Shown here: piece after piece, positions 1 to 13,997 of the stretch
Layout: every line of letters begins with the position of its first letter
How positions within the stretch are numbered: position 1 is the first letter of the stretch
Source: Auanema rhodensis
Taxonomy: Eukaryota > Nematoda > Chromadorea > Rhabditida > Rhabditidae
DNA: 64,000 nt
Assembly: GCA_964057225.1 (NCBI GenBank)
Contig: OZ059898.1
Coordinates: 9,052,001 to 9,116,000 of the forward strand
Direction of reading: 5' to 3'
Notes under the pieces: generated by a model
The model's database searches: none
What the model saw: only the letters and a program-made list of their open reading frames with translations
What the model was told of the DNA's origin: nothing
Made by a program: the position numbers and the translations under genes

Positions 1-3000
1 CACTAATGGAGCGGTTGTATGTTATACCTTTTGCCTATTCTCTTCATCTCTCTTTCGATCGTTTCTCTAATCATCCTCCTGATATAGAACACGTTGGTTC
101 AAGAACCACTTTCTATAAACGGCAAATATATAACAGAATGGATTTTTTGTTTCTCCAGCTGCCGATAGATGAAGAAAAGGGGTGGTAAGCCATGCTTTGC
201 ATAGGCTATAGGACAAAGTCTTTTAGGAAACCAGAACTTTCCTCTTTCTCTCTATTCGCCTATTTTTCTACTTTCTTACCTCTTTCTCTCGTTATTCATT
301 CTTTTCTTCTTCTTCTTTCGCTTTGTCTGTATCTCAATCACTACAACACAAGCCTGTATCCTACAATCCTCCCGCATGTCATCTCCACCCTATCCCGTCA
401 TCACCATTTCCTACACACAGCGCCCACTAGTTGTTGTTCGGCTGTCCAATATTGTGCTGTTCACGTGAAGGCGGCGTGTAGAACAACGAGGGCAGGGAAT
501 GGGTGCGACGAGATGAAGAACAAGACTGAGGGAAAGAGAGAAAATGAGAATACAAGAGAACGAATTGCTGATGTTAGTACCGATTCATCTGTTTAAAGGA
601 GATAGTTGAATGTTAAGAATGAGACAGTCTGAATGCTTGAAATGCATACTAAACTCATACAACGTGAACTCAAAATTAGATACTTTATGATAAAGGTATT
701 GTTCTATACAAATACTATTCATACAAATGTCTAGCTATAAATCTATATTTATACTTCAATACACAGATGTATTTATATTTTTGTATTTCATACTCAAATG
801 ACCTATGAAAGCTTGAAGTCAAGATTGCTTTTTGTAGCCCTCAGGGCAATTCTATAGATGAGACTTTTCAATTTGAAAGCAGCAACAGCAGCAATAGAAA
901 GTACAGGAACCGAATAACATCCTTCTGGCACGTTGACTAATAAGGCTGGTGGAAAAGTACAACAGGCTGTATGCATGTAAAGAGGGAAAAAGAGTGGGAG
1001 AGAATATTTGTGTATAACAGACTCCCTCTCTATCCTCCCCGAGCTTTCTCGTAAAGTGCAAAATGGTACTTTAAGGGATCATCAGTTTTTCTCTGGAATA
1101 TTTCAATTAACAGCTTTTCTACATGAAACATTTGGAAGTTATATGTGTGACATGTCACATATAAAAAAATTCTTCGCAACCAAGCGACACGTTGTTTCCC
1201 AAGAAATGAAAACATGCACTCACGTGGTTTTTCAAGTCGCTCTCATCGATCACATGTTATAGCTCAGATTTGAGTTAAGAACATCAGATACATTGGATAT
1301 TCTGGTTATGATGTGATGAAAGAAGCCAAATTGCAATATGTATGTAGGGCTGTTTGCCTGAAGCATTCACTTCATCATTGTATGCCTTGATTTCTCCTCT
1401 CGCTTTTCTATGTTGCCTTAAGAATACTATCATTTGTTTAGAATCAATTGTATTTCTCAATTTATTCTACACTGTGTTCTGACTCTTCTCACTGCCTTAT
1501 AAGTTTTTTAGGGATCAGATATAGAAAAACAAGATTCAAGTAGAATAGTAAGACACTTGAGAGGAAGTAGACGTTGTTAGTGGAAATATGACAGAAGAAA
1601 GAGAAAATGATTATAGTTTGAACTTTCTTATATCATGGCAATAAGCATAAAAATGTTAAAAAAGCTGGAAATGAAAAGAACAGAAATGTTAAATTGAACG
1701 GGAGCTCAGCAGCAGCAGCAGGCATTCGGAAGAAGCCGGGAGTGGGAATAAGAGCGAGAGATATAGAGAAATGAAGGAAACAAGTAAGATGGAAAGAAAT
1801 GGAAGATGGGGCAATCCCCGCAATGATCGTTCTTTGACTGCACCTCGTTGTGTTTAGGAAGGAAGCAGCAAAAGTAAAAAGATGATGAAATAAGAAAATT
1901 AAAGAAAAAAGGGATGATAATGAACAAATTTAGAAGTAAGACATGAACTAATATCCTTTTATAAAGAATACAAGCTTGAATTGTTTGAAACAAAAACTTA
2001 ATCAATAATATTTCTGTTAACTATTCATTTAAAAAAATTATATAGTCAATGTACTTAACTAGGAATATTCAATATAAAAATCTTTTTATATAAATATTAT
2101 TTGAATTTTAACAGATATTGAGATTAGTGAGCCACGAGGAAACAAAAAATAGAAAAATAATGGTGAACTAATCGAGAAATAGATGAAAAGAAACACAATT
2201 TGTTACAGAGCATATTCTAGCCGAATGACATGAACAGAGGACAAAGTCTACTGCTAGACAAGAACAGTGAGAAACAAAGAAAAGTTCAAGCGAAAGAAGT
2301 CGACGAAGAAGAAAAAAGAGAGAAGATGATGAAACTGAAGGAGATGTAGTACAAGATGCAGACGCCGGATGATGTCGAAGACGACGAAGAAGCATGGATT
2401 CAACATTCAGCTATTCTGAATCGATGTTCAAATGTACTTTTTGTACTTTGTTTTATTCGAATACTCGTGCTTTCGATGTCTGTATTGTGGGGATATCTAA
2501 GCTTTGAGCTATAAACAGATAAAATAAATCTTTTTCTTCTTCTGTTTGAGAAAAAGTCACAACAAGAATTATAAAAAGAAAAAAAATCGGATTCTTATAA
2601 TGAATGCCTTGAAAAGAAATATAATTTCTATGAAGTTTGATCAAAATCATATGGCTGTTTATGAATTATAAAATGATACTTTGATCAGGTAACATGTGAA
2701 TGTATTACGATGACGACGAATTCGATAAGAAAAAGGCCTACTTGACTGAAATGGACTCAATTACATCATGATGTGGCTCAACATATCAAAACGACATTTG
2801 AATCATTTAATGATAAATGAGCCATTTCAATCATTCTAATATAATATATAATTACTAATTTGAATTTAAAATTTTTTTGATCAGACATATACAATTAAAA
2901 TACAAACATAAATGTTTAAGAATAGTATATAGGATGAATAACTGCAGTATCTTGTTTGGTGAATGCTTACAGCAGGAGAACTGATGAACGAACGAACAAT

Positions 3001-4137
3001 TTTCAGATTATCGAAAGGTCTCAAAGATATTATTCTAAATATCAGCAAATCAATCAATCAAAAACATTGAAAATCATCTGATTCAACTCATTATTCACCC
3101 TAATTTCAATTTTTCGTGTTCAAAGTCCTGACCGCTGTTGGAGCTTTCAGTGAACAACGATCAGTGGTTAAAGTAGTCGGAAGCGTTAGTTTTGAGAGAG
3201 TGGGAGAAGAGTAGAGACGAGAAAGAAATGTGGTTGTGGTGACTTGCCTAATGCTGATGCAAGTGGTGGTGCTGGGGTGTGGGGAGGACCCCATAGAGTC
3301 TACGGGTGAATAGCCTAGCGGCGGGTCTGTGCAAGCTGCAAACAATCACGCGTGGTCAAAGCTGATTTTGCCTTGAGGCATGTGGCAGAAAGGATGAAGT
3401 AGTGTAAGTGATATAGAGAAAAATGCAGCTCTTTGTGCCCCCAGTTCCCCATTCAAAAAATATTACTAAGGCTGCATGGCAAATTGTTTTACAAGAAAAA
3501 GCATTATTCGAGTTAGGATAGGATGTTTTGGTTATTTATTAGATTATTGCATGATAAATGCAGAATATGGTAGTGAAGATCCAAAATGTGTTTTTTCCTT
3601 TTTTTTATTGATAGATGTGATAAGCATTGAAAAGCATTCAGGTATAGGTGGGCGTTTGAGAAACAATTGTATTTTTGAATTTACTGAGCGCTGCAATATT
3701 TGAAAAATGAAACTAATGCTTAAACGTATGAGAATGTCATGATGTCCTAGAGACAACAACTAAGGGAGAATCATGTACGGAAGAATCGAGTCGAAAAGTA
3801 GAATGGGAAAGACTCAGATGACGCATGTATCTCCTTTTGTAATACACAGCAGTTTATGACATCATTCTTCTATATGGCTGCTTGATTGTACTGCTGCTGA
3901 TCGTTGGGGTCCTATGTCGACCACGTGATCGGCGAAAAACACTGTACACAAGCAATGTGCGAATAACGTTGAAGTGAGATGCAGAGGGAGGAATTGATAT
4001 GTACGAAAGGGAGAGGAAAAAAGAGAAACAGATGCAGATAGACCTATTATAGATAGATGGGGAGAAGAGAGAAAACCAAAAAAGACTTTGCCCCATATAA
4101 CGAAAACCAGAAATTTGTTCGTTTCTAGCAAGTACCC

Positions 4138-4193
4138 CGTCATCATCATCATCATCATCAACGTAGTCGTTGTCGTCGTCGTCGTCGTCGTTG
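4138..4193. repeat. Trinucleotide repeat (CAT/GTC tracts)
   Basis: A run of CAT/ATC triplets passes directly into a run of GTC/TCG triplets. On the minus strand this would read as an aspartate-rich stretch. Further CTG/CAG triplets follow at about 4240-4295. No coding gene can be supported here. Confidence 0.85.
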
Positions 4194-6277
4194 TAGCCTT
4201 CTTCTTCTACATCTACTTCTTCTACACAACTGAATACCAGCTGCTGCTGCATACTAACATCAACAATAGCAGTAGCTGCGGGCATCAGCAGCTATGGCGT
4301 AGAGAAAACGTCATCACGATGTAGAGTGGTAGAAGCCCATACATTCAGTATAGTAGTATAGCCAGAAATGAAAGACAATTGATCATGAAACATGGAATAT
4401 AAGTTGGATAAGGAGGGAAAAACGAAAAGAAACGTTCATTGATATTCTATGTATTCAGCAATTAAGGAGTTAAAACACCTGATCAACTATAATCAGCTAT
4501 TCTCTTTGTCTCATGTCGTGGTTCAAAGTACGTTAGATGTAAGATATAAATTTAAAAGGAATAAAGTCAAACTATTTCTGAATCATATTGATGAAAATAT
4601 AATTTTTCATGTTGTTTTTATTTATTTCAATAAATAAACAAACTTTGATCAATAAGGCGAATAGAATTAGTACTCGAATTGTACCCTTATTACTAAAATA
4701 AAATATTCTTTAATTAATTGAAGAAAAGGTTAAAATAATGCCAAAATGATATGTATATTGTCCAGTATCATTGTTATTTTTATGATTTTTCAACGTCATC
4801 ATTTCAGTCGGTGTGTATAGTCCTCCAGTAAGGAGGGGGGGGGATGTGTTTCCAATACCACCATCATTGGGGGTGTTCGTTCTCGTTTCATTCTCTTTAG
4901 CAGCCGTATACATAGCATTTTGTCTTGTTGTCTTCTGCTCTTCTCATTTTTGGTTCTTAGTCGTTTTCCTTTTTCCTATTCTCGTTGTCGTATCCGGAAA
5001 AAAAGAGGACTGGATTGCCTGCTGATCCAGAAAAAATTGAGAGAGATAGTGAGAACGATGTAGAGAGAAGGAAAGGATGGGAAGAGTGAAGCTTGAATAA
5101 ACAAACGTGGAGGTTCTTGCACACCAAGGCACAGCCTGGATGAGAAGGGTCCGAACTCTTCATACAACATTGAAGTAACATGCGCCTGCAACCTATCAAC
5201 AGAAGGTGGGCTGATGAAATTTAGCGAGTGACCTATGATCGGTCCGAAAACTTTGAATCAAAATTTTTGGTGTAGAGATAAGGCTACATCAAATGAACAT
5301 TAGCCCACGTGTCTTCCAATGACATGAGCTTCCCCCTTTGACTCAGCCTTGGTTTCATATCTCATAAAGGAAATCAATGTGTTTCTGCCGCTTATTTTAT
5401 CTCTAAGTGGTCATCGCACTCAATATCAATGATGTTTAGGAAGTATCACCTCAAATCAAACGGTTATCAAGCATTTATTTATAAATATCGATATATATTG
5501 TAAATAATATTGTTGATAACTAACGTCTAGAATGCTAAATCATCGTTTAAAACGGTGATAATCAAGATGATTTCTATGTAATCTCCTCTACTCTAAACGT
5601 CTATATTCAGAGATCACGCAAATGAATTAAGAGACGTACACATACACACTCAGACAACGAACTTCAAACTTAAATATGTATGCTTCAACTTGATCATTAC
5701 AAATGAATTGTCGTTAAATGAATAACATACGCATTTTTAATCATTTCTACTCAATAGTATCTTTTATTTAATTTATTGAAATAAAAAAATTACTCCAGGT
5801 CACCTTCGTATAACTTGCATCATATGTTGTGATGTAGTAATGATTATGTTCGCTTACCCAGAAGTCTACGAAGCCTCTGGCACGAACCGGTACGGCTTTC
5901 TCAGTTTTCTTCATAATTTCTCAATCAAATCCAAACTGACTATTGTATGTTTACTCGAATTTACTATTCAATAATCATTCAAATTCATTTTTTTCAGTGT
6001 TCATCTTTAAGAATTCCTCGTGTTTCATGTTGAATGCAATTCATTCTTTCATTCCCATAATCTTTAATCAGTTTTTTTCAAATTCTTATTAAATATCCTA
6101 AAAACGGAGAGTACTCATTAGTGGATAAGCAAAAAATATGTGTAAGAGCAACTATATAAATTTATATACATATATATATCGTGAGTACTGGACAAAATAG
6201 AAAAATGATACGTGTTCAGAAGAGACAAAAACTAAAAATAGCTGAGAATGTCTGACAGACTGGGAGAGAATATGAGA

Positions 6278-6282
<5 letters not shown>

Positions 6283-6350
<68 letters not shown>
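6283..6350. repeat. (GA)n microsatellite
   Basis: Nearly perfect AG dinucleotide tract of about 65 bp inside a longer purine-rich block. It creates an artefactual Leu/Ser-rich open frame on the minus strand. Confidence 0.95.
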
Positions 6351-6351
<1 letters not shown>

Positions 6352-9300
6352 AGGAGAGACAAGTAGAGGGTGGAAGGGGGGGGAGAAGACGCCAATTGAT
6401 TACTGAGATCATTTTGATGCAAAATGCAAAACTTTTTTTCTTGTTTTTTCGGTCAAAAATATGTTTATTTCAAAATGCTAAGTTAAAAATAAACATTTTG
6501 TCCCATTGTAAACGAAGGGCATTTGAGCATTGAATCAAAGCATATATCAAGCATACGGGTATGTGTGTATGGATTAGTGTGTGAGGTGAAAAGCATGAAG
6601 TTGTGATTGTAATAGATGAGAGAGCATAAGTTGTATAAAAGAAAGACAGAAAATGGGAGAATAAAAGATAAAAGGACGACGATAAGCTTGCAATTGATGT
6701 TTGCAATAGACCCCTAATCAGACCATATTCACGTGTATCCCATGTGGTGTACCATGAACCATCAACATCAGGAGAGAAGATAGAAATCAACAGGGAAGAG
6801 GGAATATGTTAGAGAACAAGAAATGGAGAACCTCTGAGAGATAGGGAATGAGGACAAGGAAAAGAATTTGAGGGAGACCCAAACGTTGATAGAATAGTTA
6901 AACAACAACTAAGATATAAAGATGAAGATGAAGCGAAAAGAAAAGAGAGGTTTGGACTGAACCTGAACTATATCTATCTGTAATCTTTTATCTGTTCACT
7001 TTTACTTTAAACGTTGATTCATCACAATATGACATTATAATGTTTCAGAGAACATGAGTTTCTATTCAGGAAATGGTAGCATTGATGAAAACGATGTTTG
7101 ATTCAGCATGTCGTTAATTTAAGCAACTGCAACCTTTCGGTTTGATGGTCGATTGGTCAAGAGAAGCACGACCACGAACAACCTATTCTGGTTCCAACAC
7201 TACCATGCCTTTAAAGATGTAAGCGCATGCTTTCGGAAAACATTACAGGTTTTTTGCTGACATAAGTAACGAATAAACTTAAACTTCCGAAAAAAAACTA
7301 AAAACTTAACATTCAAACTGGAGCATAAAGGAAAAATTAATTGAATGAAAGCAAAAGGCGATGTGAAATGGAGTTTAGAAGCATTTCAAATAGCAATCAT
7401 AGATGTAACATGGCATGTCATTTGAATTCAAATAATCATATGAAATGAAAGAAAAAATGTTCAATCATCTTCATCTGATATTCCAAGCCCCTTTTTCAAA
7501 CAAAAATTGAAGGGGAAGTGATGAAATAGCAGAAGAAGTAAAGTTAGGAAGATGTAAGATATATCTGTTGAAGTATAAGGAGAAGAGGAAAGAATTTGAT
7601 TGTTGGTTCGTTGCAAAAGGAGCAGGATGAATAACTTATAACTAGTGAGCTAGAATTGAAGAAAGAAGACGACGAAAGAGTGTGGGTGAGAAAGAACTGA
7701 GTATAGAGCTAATATCTATTCTTTGAATATTTCCACTAAACATAGCAAAGGCGAATAATGAGAAAAAAAATCAAATATAGAACAAGACATGCATCATGTT
7801 CTAACATTTGCAAAAAAAAAAGGCGATGAACAATTAATAAGAAGCTGAATAATTTTAATTTTAAATTATTTTTTGTTCTTGAAATGCTGTGAGAGACCAC
7901 TATAAGATTTGAACTGCTGAACGATTGAGATAAAACAGATTATTCATTTAGGAAACAAAAGCATTTCGGACATTATCGAAGAAAAAAATCTTTGTTTTTT
8001 ATTGGTTATTGAAGTCGGAAAAACTAGAACAGACAAAATGGAGAAGATGATCATCACAGTAAAAGATAACATTTATATGCCTGAGGCTATCAATAAATTA
8101 ATAATCTAATAGTATTTGATCTAAATTAAATAAAAAATTAATTTTCTATATGGTATTATTTTCTTTTTTTGAACTTTTAAAGTGTATCAATATTTTTATT
8201 TCTACAAAAAGTTTAAATTATCTTTTGTTCTGATGCAATTATTTCAATTTCCTTCTAATCGTTGAATCTTCAACAAACTTTTAAGATCAAGTTAAAGCTC
8301 ATGACTTGGTAAGAACGTAATGATAATGATGCCGTTCGTTGTCGGTCACAACCTCAGGCAATTCTTCTTTCACAGCCAATTAGTGGCGTAAAAGTCAGTT
8401 GCTATTCGTATCACTACTAATAAATCTCTTCAATCAGCTTAGATTTCCGCACGAAAAAATATAATTTCTCATGTCATTCAAATGTAGAAGTTAAGAAATA
8501 TTAGAATCAAATAGCTTTTCACCCATATTTACATATAATTTTTCTTTAATTAACTTTTGATTGTTTCATTTTATTTTTATTATCTAGAGTTCAAATTTGA
8601 AATTATTTCCTTATTTCTCATGAATGAAATAAAAAAAATTGACATATCTTTGTCATGCCGCTGTATTTCATTTCTTATGAAGAAGAAAGATGAGCGACGA
8701 GCATGGACAAGCCCTCCGTAGGAATAGCACGAGATTCTATTAGCCGTACGTCGACCAAAACAAGAATTCTTAACATTCACAAGATGCTCAGACAAAGCAA
8801 TTGCAGATGAAAAGGAATAGCTTTTTTCATTTTACCTATATTTGAGAACAAATGAAAAATTCTTATTTTGAAAGTGATTAGTTATACATGAAAGTACGAA
8901 GAAAGGTAAAATCATAAACATCGGCTTAGAAGTACATGAATGTTCTTAAAATCATCGTAAATTCGTATAGCCAAATTCAAATTAGAAAGTTTGGTCTTGG
9001 AAACCTTTGAAAATCAAATTGATTGTAATTGGTAAGGCCGGACATACACAGTCTGCAAAAGGAAGACCAACAACAGCGTTGCCAACCAACAGTCCTCTGT
9101 ATCTCTGATCTATCGCATCTCTATTACTTTTGGTCAGTTTCTCTTGCAAATTTTCTCTCTCTTTCTCTCAATCTTCTATTATCTTCCCTTCTTCTATCTT
9201 TCCACATACATTTCGTTGTGTTCTCTTGCTCCCTGTTGGTAGTAGTTCATTAATAGTCATCACACAGAAGAATAGAGGGAGGGGAGAAGGGAAAGGGAAG

Positions 9301-10207
9301 TGTAAAAGCTATCTTAGGATTTTAAAAGAATTTTTACTTAGTCATGTTATTAAATTAAATAAACCGAAATGTTCATTCAATGTGGATAGTCGCAGCTGCC
9401 GAGAAATTTCGACTCTATTCTTTCGGCTATTACTTAGTGTCTTCGTAGTCAGTCGTTCTCCGATGATTAACAATCTTGTCTATTGTTCAGACTTTTGATT
9501 AAAACGATTTAGTCGCATGAAATATGGACAAAAAATGTGTGGCGAAAGCTTGAATGATGATAGCTGACGACCAATAACGAGGAGGGCGACGAATACTAGA
9601 ATAATGCAAAACGAGAGTTGTTCTCTGATGGAACCGATCAGACATCATATGGCCAGAAAACGAAGAAATAGAAATGAAGAAATTGTTCCGGGTCACGACT
9701 TGAACAAAATCTGGCAGAGTCTTCAGCGAATCACGTAGTCATTCCTCATGTCCGTGCCTCGAGGCATGAACGCGTTTCACGAATCAGAAATAGAAATGAC
9801 AGGAGAAGAGGGAGGTTTAGAAAGTTAGGTTTCGAAAGAAATATAATGGAAGAGAATTATGGATATCAACACCTTTCTCTCTAAGCTGCCCATTGAATAA
9901 AGTATTAAGTCAAAGCATAGTGTTATTAGCAATGAATGGAAATAATAAGATAATGAACAAAGAAATAATTATGAATCATAGCATGATCTGAAAGTATATC
10001 AGCTTGTTTTAATCTTTTCTTGATCTGACTCTTTCTTCAATCTTGCCGCTGATTCCAGGAATTATGACGAACCAAACGCCAATGATTTCAGGTTGATGGC
10101 AGCAGAGACCACCACGATCACGTCACCAACAATATAATCGGAGTTAGCCAGTAGATCGCACTACTTACATCAAATTTAATGAATGGTGTTAATGCTGCTA
10201 TAAGTTG

Positions 10208-10229
10208 GAAGTAGTAGTAGTAGTAGTAG
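10208..10229. repeat. (GTA)n trinucleotide repeat
   Basis: Seven tandem GTA/TAG units in noncoding DNA. Confidence 0.9.
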
Positions 10230-10454
10230 CCTTGGCCAATACTCTGTGCACCGTCAGAGTTAAATTGATGTTTGAACAGAACGGATATTTATAACATTAT
10301 AAATCATCCATGCATTATAAAATTTCTTTGATCATTTGTCTCAAATATCATTTTTCTATATCAAATAGTCTACCATCACACGACACGTGGCACCTTATTA
10401 TATGTGACGTCATTCAAGGTACTATGTTTTCTTTGAATTTACATATGTATATCA

Positions 10455-10490
<36 letters not shown>
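10455..10490. repeat. (TA)n microsatellite
   Basis: Perfect TA dinucleotide run of about 35 bp in noncoding DNA. Confidence 0.95.
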
Positions 10491-10491
<1 letters not shown>

Positions 10492-13400
10492 CAAGAAATG
10501 ATGAAAATTTAATGAAGAATGTGTTTCCTCGAAGCAAGATTCAATATACTCAGAGTCCACTAAGGAATATGCGACACCGGAAATAGTTTGAACAGCCTGC
10601 CATTGAGCACAAACTTCAAACACCAAGGAAACAAAAATTGACGTGCTTCATCTGATTCCTATGATTACATCTACCCACATTATACTCTTCCTCTTGAGGG
10701 AATTGTTTTCCTGGTTTTAATGAATTCAAAATTTTCTGGTCAATGTAAAGTCAATGAAGTGAGAAAGCATGAGAAAACGACAGGTACAAATACGTGAATT
10801 ATTTGATAAAAATCATTTTGAACATATGATTCATCGATACGGTTGCTTTCTTCTTTTAACACTTCCCTCTTCATTTTATCGTTTTTTCCATTTGTCATCT
10901 TTTTTTTACATTTCGTTCCCTTTTTACAGATAATTGATACATATAGATTCAAACGAATTATTTTTAAAAACATATGAAATAGCATGTGGGTAAATTGTTT
11001 CAAACATATACTTTTAACTTTGAAGATATTTTAAAATCTATATTAATGAAGCATGAAGAAAAGTGGAGGATATATGTTAAAAATAAATTGCATTCTGTTC
11101 TTCTTAATGTTATTATCGGAAAACCAAATTGATGCTTTGTCACGTACGTGATGAGAAACATGCTGTATTTCAACGATTCATCGAAGTAGAAATAAGAATC
11201 CATACTTGAAAATTGACTACTGAGAACAACCCACGTGACATCTATGAAGTAACTACTGAATGTCAATTATTGATCTTTGAGCTTCTGAATCTCAAATTTT
11301 CGCCTTCGGGTAGATGCCTCGGTAGGGGCGCGAGATACAAGCGTGTTTTAAATTCCTTTCACTTGTTATTTTCCTTATCAGAATTTCATTTTTATTTTGT
11401 ATTTTTGCAAAGCGAGTTGGGAATTACAGTAGTTCTTAGGGTTATATATTTAGTTGAACACAATTCAGTCAAACTCATAAGAAAGGGCATTCTCCAAATT
11501 AAGCCATGAGGGTTTCATGAGCAGAAAATCACATGTTTCTTCTGAATGTGTATGTAAGTTCATTCATTTCCTCTATGAGCAAACAACAGCATACTAAGTG
11601 ATGAATTACTATGTTTTTCCTCATTCTTCAAATTCTTTTTCTGATTATCAGGTTAAGTTATTAAGCTGAAACTAAAAGCATATTTCTGTATGTACTTGTT
11701 GTGATATAGAATAGCATCTTCTAAAACTGCTCATCATTGCAAGCTTTCATGTATCAATAATTTGACCATATGTAATATTAAAATATAAAGATATGTATAT
11801 GAAATATTTTTTATTTCACAAAGTATTATCTTTACAACTGAAGATTAACCACAGAGCTTGAAAATAGCAAAATGTGCTTTGAAACACCAAGATGCCAAAA
11901 GACCAAAAAGTACGGGCGTGGGGGTGGTTAAGCACACGGCAGACAGCAGATAGAGGGAATTTCTAGGACGAAAAAAAGAAGAAAACGGAAATAATATACA
12001 AATTAAAGAGAAAGGGATAGAGAAAGGAGCAAATGGAAAAATAGGCGAGCAGAAAGACACCAGAAAGGGAAAGTTTGCTGCCTGCTCACTCGACAAGTCG
12101 TTTTCATGGGTAGGATTAGAGTCAGCTACAACGTGTACACAACATAGCAGCTAGAGAGAATAGAGATCATTGGTCAGCATGAGTACTTGCATTTGGCGGA
12201 AACAAATGCAAATGCTTGAGGAAATGACAAAAACTATGTGAGGTTGACGTGTTGCTAACATTTCCAACTTAGTTCCAGTCCATAAAACTTTGTTTTAAAT
12301 TGCATAAGATACCATATATAAATATAAATATATATTTATAATATATAATGTATATATTATTTTACTTTATAAAACATAAATTAAAAATTAAAATAAGAAA
12401 AGTTAAAAAGATGTTTAATCATCAACACATGGCTTCTTTTATACATTTTAATAGTTTTATTGTTCTACGATTTTTAAATCATATCACGGAAGTAAAAGGA
12501 AGTAAAATTCAATTTTTCATTAATAATTTAGTTTATATGAATATATTTTGAGATTAAAAGACAACGATGATCACTCTTTTGTAGTATATTACTAACTATA
12601 AGATATAAAACTTTATATTTACTATATGAATTATGATTGTGAAGAAAATGATTAAGAAATACAAATAATCTTTTTTTTTTTAATTATTATAGACAATGGG
12701 GGAATTCTTACAAATATCTAGGTCACCGCATGAGGATCATGGACAATACTGATAACGATAACAAAAAAGTTTTTCGAGTACCAGAGATCATCGCGTTAAC
12801 ATTTTAGCGAATAGAGAGGATCAGTCTGATAACAGTTACTATTGTATTACGTGAGATATATAATTCTTATTATAATATCTTATAAAATTTATAAATAAAA
12901 ATGATGGGAGAAAAGAGGGATGTGGAGAACAGGAAGAAGAAGATGGCTTTGGACTTTCACCCGTTAAGATCGTTTGTCAACGTTTTCTTATCATTTTTCT
13001 TATCTAACAGTCGTCCACGTGGTGTTACAATCACATCTCGTGGTAGTTAGGTTGATTGGAAAGAAGAGAGGGACTTTCCGATCTTTTTTTCTTTCTTTTT
13101 TGATTCAGAATTGTCAGTTACCAATAACCTCTTACGATCATATACTCTCTCACCTTTGTTTCTTTGTTATAGTGAATGATAGAAAGTCACTTCCAGCCGT
13201 CTTCATGAAAATATTGCGATTAGATAAAAGCGATAGGTGATATGATTTTCACGTGTAAAACTGATAGAATTTGATCGTTCTTTGAAAATGTAAATACTTT
13301 TCATTAGACTTATTTCCAGTTTACTGCAAATATCTAAATAAGTTTACCGAATATCGTATATAGAATACACTTGAAAAGTATTTTTTAATATTTTTTAATT

Positions 13401-13499
13401 AAATTTTGTGTTATATTATAGTTTAAATGAGATAAATAACTATAATAAACGTTTTCAAACTATATATATATATAATCTATAAATGTATATTAATGATCT

Positions 13500-13522
13500 T
13501 ATATATATATATATATATATAT
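13500..13522. repeat. (TA)n microsatellite
   Basis: Perfect AT/TA dinucleotide run of about 22 bp, near a second TA tract at about 13460-13472. Confidence 0.9.
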
Positions 13523-13944
13523 ACATAGATACATATTGTATTTATATAGAATTTTCTCCAAAGAATTTGATTTCTATCTAGTTCTGTTTAGCTTTAACAG
13601 TCAATGATCGCTTGGTGAGTTGAATACAACATACACACATAGAACAATCAAAAAACTAGCGATCTGCAGTTTGATAGGAAAAGAAATAATGTGAAGCCAT
13701 GAGAGGGATTCTTTCAAGAGCAAATTCATTTTTGATTTCTAATGTCAAATATTTTTCTCTGAATGACAGTATGGGGGACTCTTGAATCAAATCACACATA
13801 ATAAGAGAAACTTACTAATATTCTTTAGATATTTATTATATTAATATGGATTATATATTAAAATATAATATTTATAACATGTTATTTTTAATTTAATAAG
13901 TACAAGCCAATTGAAAAATTGTTTATTCATTCAAAATATATAGT

Positions 13945-13975
<31 letters not shown>

Positions 13976-13997
13976 ATCAATCTATCTATCTATCTAT
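13945..13997. repeat. Compound tetranucleotide repeat (CTTT)n-(CTAT)n
   Basis: About seven CTTT units pass into five CTAT units. The compound structure suggests the second tetranucleotide arose from the first by point mutation and expansion. Confidence 0.9.

Noticed and set aside
192-596. Open frame of 134 codons rich in Ser, Leu and Phe
   Set aside because: Its N-terminal half is the translation of a TCTTTC-type pyrimidine tract; no domain, no splice partners.
3106-3345. Minus-strand frame of 79 codons in a GC-richer patch
   Set aside because: No domain, no convincing splice sites and no conserved motif that I can see; more likely a noncoding patch.
3854-4285. Minus-strand frame with two aspartate runs
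   Set aside because: The Asp runs come from the CAT/GTC triplet repeat; flanking residues show no family and no supporting introns.
6152-6422. Minus-strand frames made of Leu-Ser repeats
   Set aside because: Direct translation of the (GA)n microsatellite.
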